A program made the translations under genes and the position numbers. Source: Deltaproteobacteria bacterium (GTDB lineage Bacteria; Desulfobacterota; JADFXK01). From it: a DNA stretch of 10,823 bases. Of the stretch, positions 1 through 5,845 are shown piece by piece. The notes under the pieces are model-generated. The model searched no databases, was not told the DNA's origin, and saw only the letters and a list, made by a program, of their open reading frames with translations. The stretch lies in contig JADFYC010000091.1 in NCBI GenBank assembly GCA_015233295.1, forward strand, positions 1 through 10,823, written 5' to 3'. Positions within the stretch are counted from its first letter, which is position 1. Each line of letters opens with the position of its first letter.

Positions 1-1047
1 CACGGCGGTCAACGTGCCCAGGGAATAATTGCTTAACCCCCAGGTATACGGGGCATCGCCGCCGGTAATCTGGAACGTCACCGAGGCGCTGCCATAGGCT
101 ATGGATGGATCCTTAGGATAAATAAGCAGCACCGCATCTTTGACCGTGATCGCGGCCGTGGCGCTGGCCGTGTACACGTCGCGAACGGTGATGGTCGTCG
201 TAACCGTAGTTGATGCGGTGATCGAGGCCGACGCCTTCAGGGTGGCGCGCGTCGTGTCCGTTGGAAAAGGCGTAATGGTGGCCACACTGGTATCGGCACT
301 CTCCCAGGTATAGGGCGGCGTACCTCCGGAGACATAGAATTTGTCATAAACGGCGCCTTTAGTCACCGTGAGACTGGATGGTGAAACGACCATATTAGAC
401 GAAATCGTGACGGTACACGTCGCGGACAGGCTCCCGGTGAACAGGTCCTTAACCTGAACGGTACAAGTGCCGGGTTTGAATGCTTCAAAAACTCCTGACC
501 TGGGATCGCGGAATTGGCCGATGGTCCCGTCGCTGGAAGACCACAGATAGGGACCGGTCCCGCCGCGGGCGCTAAAGGTATGGGTAGTCCCGCTGGACAT
601 GGAGAAGGTGGTGCCTTCCAAGATGTAAACCCCGGTCACCGTAATTACTGCAAATCCGGCCGCACCGTTGGTCTCGGCGGGGGTGCAGGTCAACATCACC
701 GTCCCGATTTTGGATGTGGGAGCGGTGTAGACACAGGATCGGGCAGTAGCCGTAATGGTGCCCATTGTCGTGTCGCTTAAGGACCAGGTGACTGTCGTCT
801 TCCCACCGGTGGCGTTGAAGGTGTAGGATTCACCTGTGGATAGGGTGACGGCATTGGGGTTGACCACCACGTTGGGGACGATCACCGGCGGGTTCACACC
901 GGAACCCCCGGAGCCGCCTGCGCCGCACCCGGCCAGAAAAAAAATGATGGCGGTGATAATAGTCGCCAATACCGCCACGCTGGTCATGACCGTTTCAAAG
1001 GTATTGGGGGTGACCTCTTCCAACGGATGACGTCTGATTGCGTTCAT
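1..1047 (-). CDS. Ig-like repeat lipoprotein, C-terminus outside the window
   Basis: The frame is open from an ATG at 1047 to the left edge (349 residues seen, no stop), so the 3' end is missing. The start is supported by GGAGGAAG six bases upstream. The N-terminus has about 20 polar residues, a hydrophobic segment (residues 22-39) and a lipobox LAGC with Cys41, followed by a Gly/Ser linker, so I infer an exported lipoprotein. The rest is beta-rich and Thr/Ser/Val-rich. It shows four Ig-like repeats, each marked by a GG-x4-x-W signature: GGKTTVTW (81-88), GGTGPYLW (162-169), GGTPPYTW (241-248) and GGDAPYTW (329-336), 79-88 residues apart; the fourth is cut. Such repeats are common in adhesins and surface stalks; the ligand cannot be read from the sequence. 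The gene lies 17 nt behind the 1065-1505 gene, so the two are probably co-transcribed. Confidence 0.85.
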   Translation of the reverse strand, partial: MNAIRRHPLEEVTPNTFETVMTSVAVLATIITAIIFFLAGCGAGGSGGSGVNPPVIVPNVVVNPNAVTLSTGESYTFNATGGKTTVTWSLSDTTMGTITATARSCVYTAPTSKIGTVMLTCTPAETNGAAGFAVITVTGVYILEGTTFSMSSGTTHTFSARGGTGPYLWSSSDGTIGQFRDPRSGVFEAFKPGTCTVQVKDLFTGSLSATCTVTISSNMVVSPSSLTVTKGAVYDKFYVSGGTPPYTWESADTSVATITPFPTDTTRATLKASASITASTTVTTTITVRDVYTASATAAITVKDAVLLIYPKDPSIAYGSASVTFQITGGDAPYTWGLSNYSLGTLTAV

Positions 1048-1064
1048 GGTCTTCCTCCATCTCC

Positions 1065-1505
1065 CTATAATGTTTTATAAAATTCTACGTTGACAAAGAC
1101 ATAGGACCCACCCACGGACGCTGTTACCTTGCCGTTACCGGTGGCCGTAGTGCTCTTAGGAGTCAAGGTGGTGCTGGCCGCGCCGTTACTACCTGTGGTC
1201 AAGGACGCCGCACCCAAGGTCCCGATGGATGCAGTTAGGGCCACCACCCCGCCGCTTTTGTAGATCTTGGTGGGATCAGATTCGGTAGGATCCCAGACCA
1301 GTACCTGAACCAAAGCCGACCCTCCGTTGGTCACATTGATCCTATCGGGGATGACGGTTAATTGGATGGTGTACCCGGTGGTCGGATCCGTACCGCCGCC
1401 ACTGGAGGCGCCGCCGCCGCAGCCGACCATTCCCAGGGTGGTGGCGCAGATGGCCGACATCACCAAGACCAAGATCAGGGCCCGAGGGATAAACTGACTT
1501 CTCAT
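1065..1505 (-). CDS. small single-domain Ig-like (Big_1-type) lipoprotein
   Basis: This 146-residue protein starts with ATG behind AAAGGAG (7-nt spacing). The N-terminus is a signal peptide (MRSQF, then a hydrophobic stretch) ending in MVGC at Cys29 and a Gly/Ser-rich linker. This looks like a lipobox, but Met at -3 is atypical. Residues about 48-140 resemble one bacterial Ig-like group 1 (invasin/intimin-type) domain: a conserved NGGSALVQV strand, a variable loop, then GTLGAASLTTGSNGAASTTL and a terminal VTASVGG strand. It is probably anchored in the outer membrane or periplasm. It is the first gene after the sigma-54 promoter at 1641-1656, and the larger Ig-repeat lipoprotein follows 17 nt downstream, so the two may form one surface structure. 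The specific role is unknown. Confidence 0.85.
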   Translation of the reverse strand: MRSQFIPRALILVLVMSAICATTLGMVGCGGGASSGGGTDPTTGYTIQLTVIPDRINVTNGGSALVQVLVWDPTESDPTKIYKSGGVVALTASIGTLGAASLTTGSNGAASTTLTPKSTTATGNGKVTASVGGSYVFVNVEFYKTL

Positions 1506-1640
1506 ATCGACACTCCTTTGACACTATGGTTATGATTAACGTTGTCCCTTTGTTAGCCGGATATCAAGCCGATTCGCCGGCCCCCCCCGGACCGGACACC
1601 CCGGCCGTCGGTGGTAAAAAAGTACTCTGATTTACTTACA

Positions 1641-1656
1641 AGCAATTGATGTGCCA
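1641..1656 (-). promoter_or_regulatory. sigma-54 (-24/-12) promoter for the Ig-like lipoprotein genes
   Basis: On the minus strand the sequence reads TGGCAC-ATCAA-TTGCT. It matches the sigma-54 consensus TGGCAC-N5-TTGCW at every fixed base, with the GG and GC doublets ten bases apart as required. Transcription would start near 1630, leaving a leader of about 125 nt before the lipoprotein gene at 1505. Sigma-54 promoters need an ATP-dependent activator bound upstream, so expression is probably conditional. Confidence 0.75.
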
Positions 1657-1810
1657 CTCCGGTATTCGGCTTGCCGCCAAGAAACCGGCCTCGCCCTTAA
1701 CTCAATGATTCAGAAATGGTAATCCGCCTTTTTTCATTCAACCAGACTTCACAGTATCGGCATTGCGCCGGACCTAACCACCGTCAAAAAATCGTCGGTA
1801 GCCGGAATCG

Positions 1811-1863
1811 GACCAGGTCATTATGGTTTATCCCGCGACATCCGACCTGGCTGAGCACCAGGT
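1811..1863. promoter_or_regulatory. candidate activator-binding dyads
   Basis: The heptamer ACCAGGT occurs at 1812-1818 and 1857-1863, 45 bp apart. The first copy sits in the palindrome GACC-A-GGTC. The second is the right half of ACCTGG-N7-CCAGGT (1845-1863). They lie about 180-235 bp upstream of the predicted sigma-54 start, a usual distance for enhancer-binding activators. The binding role is inference only. Confidence 0.3.
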
Positions 1864-2034
1864 GACAATGTCCGGTGTGCCGGAAGAAAATTTTTTTCGA
1901 TCATAATTGATTTTTTTGGAGCGTCAAGGCTATTGTATGGCGGAGGAATTCAGGATGGTTTCATCCGATTAGCTTTAATGAGACCGGATCCACAGGTTGG
2001 CGCCGGGGCGAATAACGACCATAAGGAGATGATC

Positions 2035-2376
2035 ATGATTGTCAGAAACGTCAATAGCGAAGAAGTGTTAGCCACAACCTACCTGGCCCATCGCGGCGCC
2101 GTCGCCCGGATGATCTTGGATAGAAGGACGCTTAAGGACATCGGATTCCTGGCTCTGGCCATCTTAGAGCCGGAGCGATCGATAGAAGGGCATATAGACC
2201 CCATGGAGGAGATCTACATGATCATGGAGGGGACTGGAGAAATGACGGTAGATGATGAAACCAGACAGGTCGGCCCACTTGATGCGGTTTGGATCCCGAC
2301 CGGTTCGTTACACGCTTTAAGAAACACCAGTGACTCCGATTTAGTTGTTCTGGTCGTAGCCGGCCCGGTGGACTAG
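2035..2376 (+). CDS. small single-domain cupin protein
   Basis: The 113-residue protein starts at ATG 2035, chosen because AAGGAG lies at 2023-2028 with six bases of spacing; in-frame ATGs further upstream lack this. The fold is a single cupin barrel. Motif 1 is GHIDPMEEIYMIMEG (residues 52-66), giving His53, Asp55 and Glu59. Motif 2 is PTGSLHALRN (88-97), giving His93. The usual set is three His and one Glu, so the second His of motif 1 is replaced by Asp. It may bind metal differently, or be a non-enzymatic sensor or binding protein. Substrate and pathway cannot be assigned. It is transcribed away from the lipoprotein genes and converges on the FliT-like gene, with an inverted-repeat element 14 nt after its stop. 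Confidence 0.85.
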   Translation: MIVRNVNSEEVLATTYLAHRGAVARMILDRRTLKDIGFLALAILEPERSIEGHIDPMEEIYMIMEGTGEMTVDDETRQVGPLDAVWIPTGSLHALRNTSDSDLVVLVVAGPVD

Positions 2377-2390
2377 GGCTGGATATTTCC

Positions 2391-2558
2391 CCAATGCTGT
2401 TGAATTAAGATTGCGACGTCAAAATTTCTCGCTTCGCTCGAAATGACAGAGAAGTAGACCGGCTGGAATAAAGATTTAAATTTGTCATTCCAAACGAATG
2501 CGAGGAATCTTATCACATCCGAAGATGGTCAGGCCGTGCTTTAATTCAACAGGATTGG
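2391..2558. repeat. MITE/REP-like inverted-repeat element
   Basis: The ends are 18-bp terminal inverted repeats with one mismatch: CCAATGCTGTTGAATTAA (2391-2408), and its counterpart at 2541-2558 reads CCAATCCTGTTGAATTAA on the minus strand. Inside is a second imperfect pair. The left copy (2424-2448) has CTCGCTTCGCTCGAAATGACA; the right copy (2483-2508), read forward, has TGTCATTCCAAACGAATGCG. This inner motif resembles dispersed intergenic repeats of the TGTCATTC..GAGCGAAGCGAG type known from many genomes. There is no ORF and no clear target-site duplication. It sits between convergent genes and could fold into a long hairpin that stops transcription from both sides. Confidence 0.6.
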
Positions 2559-2593
2559 AATCTTTCCCGGGTCCGGCCCGGCCAAACGGCAGA

Positions 2594-3058
2594 TCAGGCC
2601 TTGTCGTCGAATATTCTAAGATCATGTAGCGCCAACACCTTGCCATAAGTCTGGGCCGTCTTGCGTTTATTGCGGACACCTTTTATGGCCATTTTGAACT
2701 CATATCGCTTTTTTTGGGCCAGGGCCAGGTTGGCGCTATCATGATCATTAATTTTCTTGATCAAATCGCGGCAGTCACCAATCTTTCGGATAATCTCTTG
2801 GGACAGATCATCCGTCAACTGCTCAGGATACCCGGGAAGAGCTTCAAATACATGAATCAGCCTGGAGACCTCCTGCTGATAGATAGAACTCATCAGGTCA
2901 AACTTGTCTTGCCGTCGATCGATCAGGTTTCCCAGATTTGAAAGGTTTTCACTTTCCATCGCCCGGCCAATTTCCAGCGTGAGAGACAACACCTTCTCCA
3001 CCTGGCTGGTCATCCGGATGAGCAGATTATAGAATTCCTTCTTTTGATCGATATCCAT
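2594..3058 (-). CDS. FliT/FlgN-like helical protein, possible flagellar export chaperone
   Basis: The 154-residue protein is almost entirely helical with heptad-like spacing. The middle has NLGNLIDRRQDKFDLM (41-56), the pattern seen in FlgN/FliT chaperones where a counted-load segment precedes a 'xRQxxxD' helix. The C-terminal half has LIKKINDHDSANLALAQKKR and a basic tail RNKRKTAQTYG (129-139), again typical of that group. Those chaperones bind flagellar hook-filament or cap subunits in the cytoplasm before export. No other flagellar gene is in the window, so the assignment rests on pattern alone; an unrelated coiled-coil protein is possible. The gene follows the 3098-3538 gene by 39 nt and is probably in the same operon. 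No strong ribosome binding site is visible; only GGACGGACC precedes the start. Confidence 0.5.
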   Translation of the reverse strand: MDIDQKKEFYNLLIRMTSQVEKVLSLTLEIGRAMESENLSNLGNLIDRRQDKFDLMSSIYQQEVSRLIHVFEALPGYPEQLTDDLSQEIIRKIGDCRDLIKKINDHDSANLALAQKKRYEFKMAIKGVRNKRKTAQTYGKVLALHDLRIFDDKA

Positions 3059-3097
3059 ATCATGGTCCGTCCAGACCCGAACTTTCCCAGGGTCTAT

Positions 3098-3538
3098 TTA
3101 GCTCTTTTCCGTGGCGCGGCGTCGGCTTGGAGAGGCGAGTAAATTGAGGCACAGTTCTCTGAAACTGTCGTCGATTTCGGCTGCCTGGACAATCAATGGC
3201 TCACAGATATCGTCACCGTCCAACCGGTGATAGACACCCTCAGCATCATCATAAATCTCGGCCCAACTGTACTCCGGGATGTCCGTAGCGCCAACCACGA
3301 AGCTCCGGATATTTAGGGCGTATCGGTGATCTGTCGTACGAAAAAGGGTGGTCGCCCTCACCGGAGTCCCGGGGCGGATTTTTTCCAGATCTTCAAGGCT
3401 GCGAAATGAAGAGCTATGAAGCGCAATCAGGTCTCCGGAAAATTGGAGGTCATCCATGCCGGTCCGCTCGATGACATGTTGCGGGGCAGACTCCGTTTCA
3501 ATCTTTCGCCTGCGGTATTCGTCTAAGTTGATAATCAT
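3098..3538 (-). CDS. uncharacterised 146-residue protein
   Basis: I do not recognise this family. The start at 3538 (MIINLDEYRRRK) is preferred over the upstream in-frame ATG at 3670: AAAGGGA lies about five bases before it, a plausible promoter lies inside the longer reading frame, and the extra 44 residues are Pro/Ala-rich and look non-coding. The protein begins with a short basic helix. A mixed alpha/beta region follows (residues about 33-110: GDLIALHSSSFRSLEDL, then RPGTPVRATTLFRT, then YALNIRSFVVGA), and then an acidic segment (IYDDAEGVYHRLDGDD). It ends in a helix and a basic tail. No signal peptide or membrane segment is seen, so it is probably cytoplasmic. It is the first gene of a pair with the FliT-like gene; any flagellar link is inference from that neighbour. 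Confidence 0.7.
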   Translation of the reverse strand: MIINLDEYRRRKIETESAPQHVIERTGMDDLQFSGDLIALHSSSFRSLEDLEKIRPGTPVRATTLFRTTDHRYALNIRSFVVGATDIPEYSWAEIYDDAEGVYHRLDGDDICEPLIVQAAEIDDSFRELCLNLLASPSRRRATEKS

Positions 3539-3641
3539 GGACATCCCTTTCTTAGAAGAAGCTGGTGGAGGAAGACCGGCTGGAACAGCGCCCTCCTTGG
3601 TGCTGACCTGGATGGCCGGGCCATTGGCTGGCACTATGAAT

Positions 3642-3670
3642 CTTATAACATCCCGGACTATTGACGGCAA
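3642..3670 (-). promoter_or_regulatory. candidate sigma-70 promoter for the 3538/3058 gene pair
   Basis: On the minus strand TTGCCG (3665-3670) is followed after exactly 17 bp by TATAAG (3642-3647), matching 4/6 and 5/6 of the consensus hexamers. The start point would be near 3635, giving a leader of about 97 nt before 3538. It also argues for the shorter start of the gene. Confidence 0.4.
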
Positions 3671-3886
3671 CTCAGAGCTATAATTATTTCTTGACCTCTG
3701 GGCAGGCAGTTAATGCCTATCTTGTTAGTGGTGATGCTCCCTATCCGGACCGGCCAGGAATTTTTTGCCGCTATCAGGAGGATGGGGATATTAACTGAAT
3801 CCAAGGACCGGCGGTGTTAAATCGGGAAAAACTTGCCCTTGAACCATCCCTGATGCCGCTGTCGAGTTGCCTTGACCTGAATTAGA

Positions 3887-3902
3887 TACAAGATACGTGC
3901 CA
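3887..3902 (-). promoter_or_regulatory. partial sigma-54-like promoter
   Basis: The minus strand reads TGGCACG-TATC-TTGTA. The -24 half (TTGGCACG with the preceding base) is a full match, but the -12 half has GT instead of the highly conserved GC. A start near 3876 would give a long leader (about 340 nt) to the 3538 gene. Position just after a terminator is suggestive; the -12 mismatch makes activity uncertain. Confidence 0.3.
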
Positions 3903-3978
3903 ATAAATTTCCTTCCCCGGCTTTTACTCCACGATGATGATGGACCACCGGCTAAGCGCATAGACCTGCGAACCGGCT

Positions 3979-4029
3979 CCTCACAAAATAAAAGACGCAA
4001 GAACAATATGCACCGTGTCCTTGCGTCTT
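3979..4029 (-). terminator. intrinsic terminator of the rnc-era-MBL operon
   Basis: Read on the minus strand, a perfect 10-bp stem AAGACGCAAG (4029-4020) pairs with CTTGCGTCTT (4001-3992) around an 18-nt loop and is followed by TTATTTTG. It begins about 34 nt after the MBL stop codon. Confidence 0.8.
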
Positions 4030-4062
4030 CTTGACATAACATCCGGTCAGGCCCGCATCGGG

Positions 4063-4908
4063 CTATTTTTTCTTTAAAATTTCCACTCTGATCTTGCCTT
4101 TCAATGCCTCTGCAAAAGCTTTGGCGTCCGCCTCACTGCCAACGATGGCCCCGTAGTGCATGGGGATGGCCACCTTAGGATTAATGGCCAGGGCTGCCTT
4201 GATCCCTTCCTGAGCGTCCATGACGTAAGTGCCGGATACCGGGATAAAGGCGATATCAGTGTTAACATCTTTCATCTCCGGGATGAAATCCGTGTCACCG
4301 GCATGGTAGAGACGAACCCCGTTTACCGTCACAATAAATCCCAGCCATTTATTTGACTTGGGATGAAAATTCTTGTCGGTGTTATAAGCCGGCACCGCCT
4401 CCACCAACACGTCACTAATTGTAATTTTATCGCCGGGCTGCACGATTTTGATATTCCCCGTGAGCTTCTTGGCCGAATCTTTTTCCGTCACGATAATCGT
4501 GTTCGGACCCTGAATCTTTTTCACATCATCCGGCGAACAGTGATCAAAATGCTCATGGGAGATGAAAATAATGTCGGCCGTGGGACCAGATGTGATCTGG
4601 TACGGATCAAAGTAGATATTCTTCTTGCCGGCGATCAAAAAACAATCATGTCCCAACCAGGAAATGCTCTTCAAGACTTCTTCCAGCATAGCGCCCTCCT
4701 TTGCCATTGGCACAGTTGGTTTCTCCGCGGAGGCCATGAGGACCGGCCCCGTCCGGTTTTCACTATCCTTCGCCACACCTCCACCCGTGACTAACCCGCC
4801 GACTAGTTCCAAGGTCTTCTCGGCTGTCCGGCCGGCCACCGATGGAGACGGCATGATTGCGAGTTGCAGAGCTAAAATAATAAACAAAACAGTAAGTAAT
4901 ATCCGCAT
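4063..4908 (-). CDS. exported metallo-beta-lactamase-fold hydrolase
   Basis: The 281-residue protein starts at ATG 4908, seven bases after AAGGAG. Longer in-frame starts overlap era and would bury the signal peptide. Residues 1-25 form a signal peptide (hydrophobic 3-19) with a likely cleavage after SPSVA. About 55 low-complexity residues follow. The MBL domain (about 83-278) has HEHFDH (118-123), YHAGDTD with His202 and Asp205, and PMHYG with His251: a full binuclear metal site. The domain resembles the UlaG/YtkL-like (Lactamase_B_3) hydrolases, which are normally cytoplasmic and about 220 residues long, so export is the odd feature. The substrate is unknown; a lactone, phosphoester or amide hydrolase would all fit. 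The gene lies 28 nt after era, and a terminator follows it, so it is the last gene of that operon. Confidence 0.88.
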   Translation of the reverse strand: MRILLTVLFIILALQLAIMPSPSVAGRTAEKTLELVGGLVTGGGVAKDSENRTGPVLMASAEKPTVPMAKEGAMLEEVLKSISWLGHDCFLIAGKKNIYFDPYQITSGPTADIIFISHEHFDHCSPDDVKKIQGPNTIIVTEKDSAKKLTGNIKIVQPGDKITISDVLVEAVPAYNTDKNFHPKSNKWLGFIVTVNGVRLYHAGDTDFIPEMKDVNTDIAFIPVSGTYVMDAQEGIKAALAINPKVAIPMHYGAIVGSEADAKAFAEALKGKIRVEILKKK

Positions 4909-4936
4909 AATCATGCTCCTTTCCACCCGCCGGAAA

Positions 4937-5845
4937 TTATCTTGAGCCCGGCTTCTGACTATCCGTAACCAGCCTTCTGAGGGCTCTGGGATCACTAGCC
5001 CAGTTCTTGGCCACTTTAACGTGCAGGCCCAGATAGACCCGGCTGCCTAACAAGGTTTCGATGCCCTTTCGGGCGGCCTGACCAATAGTCTTTAGCTTCT
5101 GGCCTTGTTTGCCGATAACGATGCCCTTTTGGGATTCCCGTTCCACCTGGATTACGGCTTCAATGAAAATCATGCCTTTTTGTTCATCTTCCCGGAAGGA
5201 CTCGATCACCACCGCGGCGGAATAGGGAATTTCATCAAAGGTCTTGAGAAAGACCTGTTCCCGGATTAGTTCCGAGACGATAAATCGCTCCGTCTGGTCC
5301 GTGTCCATGTCTTCCGGGTAATATTGGGGACCTTCCGGCAGCAACCCGGCCACCTCCTGGAGCAAGTCATCCACCTGGAGGCCGGTCAGGGCGGAAATGG
5401 GCACGACTGCCTCCCAGGGGCGTCTGGTGGACAGGTCTTCGAGCATGGGCAGGAGTTCTTGTTTTTTGACCAGGTCGACCTTATTGAGGGCCAGGATGAC
5501 CGGCGTATTGACCTTGTTCAGGTTGGCTATGACCGCGTCCAGGACATTACCCCGGCGATAAAACACATCCGTGACGACTACGGCCAGGTCCACCTCGGCC
5601 AAAGCTTCTACCGCCACGGTCACCAGGGCCTGGTTCAAGGGATTGTTGGACTGGTGCATACCGGGAGTATCCAAGAAAACAGCCTGGTATTCAGGGGTCG
5701 TCTTAACCCCTAAAATGCGATTTCGGGTGGTCTGCGGCTTAGGCGAGGTGATGGCTAGTTTCCAGCCCAAGATGGTATTCAGGAGTGTCGACTTGCCTGA
5801 ATTGGGCGGGCCGATAAGAGCTACGAATCCTGATTTAAATGACAT
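4937..5845 (-). CDS. era: GTPase Era
   Basis: Era binds the 3' end of 16S rRNA and helps mature the 30S subunit at the membrane. The 302-residue length is normal. The GTPase domain shows G1 GPPNSGKS (12-19), G2 PQTTR (37-41), G3 DTPG (59-62), G4 NKVD (121-124) and G5 SAL (151-153). The C-terminal KH RNA-binding domain has GIVIGKQGQKLKTIG (241-255), and the LHVKVAKNW segment near the end is typical of Era. The start ATG lies inside the last codons of the radical SAM gene (11-nt overlap), with GGGG upstream, so the two are translationally coupled. All functional motifs are intact. Confidence 0.97.
   Translation of the reverse strand: MSFKSGFVALIGPPNSGKSTLLNTILGWKLAITSPKPQTTRNRILGVKTTPEYQAVFLDTPGMHQSNNPLNQALVTVAVEALAEVDLAVVVTDVFYRRGNVLDAVIANLNKVNTPVILALNKVDLVKKQELLPMLEDLSTRRPWEAVVPISALTGLQVDDLLQEVAGLLPEGPQYYPEDMDTDQTERFIVSELIREQVFLKTFDEIPYSAAVVIESFREDEQKGMIFIEAVIQVERESQKGIVIGKQGQKLKTIGQAARKGIETLLGSRVYLGLHVKVAKNWASDPRALRRLVTDSQKPGSR

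Larger units (their letters stand above)
1506..2034. other. divergent intergenic region between the lipoprotein pair and the cupin gene
   Basis: No convincing coding sequence is seen. On the minus strand it holds the sigma-54 promoter (1641-1656) and a GC-rich leader with a run of eight C (1581-1588), flanked by GCCGG (1576-1580) and CCGGC (1601-1605) that can pair. Upstream of the promoter are a compact palindrome GACCAGGTC (1811-1819) and a dyad ACCTGG-N7-CCAGGT (1845-1863). Close to the cupin is an AT-rich stretch with two T7 runs and ATCA-N4-TGAT. A weak sigma-70-like pair faces the cupin: TTGATT 1907-1912 and TATTGT 1931-1936, with an 18-bp spacer. Confidence 0.6.
3671..4062. other. intergenic region between the MBL gene and the 3538/3058 pair
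   Basis: A minus-strand open frame at 3791-4042 has no ribosome binding site and overlaps the terminator, so I do not call it a gene. The region holds the terminator at 3979-4029, a short hairpin GCCCG-CAT-CGGGC (4051-4063) overlapping the MBL stop codon, and a sigma-54-like element at 3887-3902. Nothing else is recognised. Confidence 0.6.

Noticed and set aside
514..1030. Plus-strand open frames at 514-780 and 836-1030
   Set aside because: They lie antisense to the Ig-repeat lipoprotein, which has a lipobox and repeat signature on the other strand.
1933..2034. Upstream start of the cupin at 1933
   Set aside because: No ribosome binding site there, whereas ATG 2035 has AAGGAG at proper spacing and the family begins near it.
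3791..4042. Minus-strand open frame of 83 codons
   Set aside because: No ribosome binding site, no recognisable domain, and it overlaps the terminator of the MBL gene.
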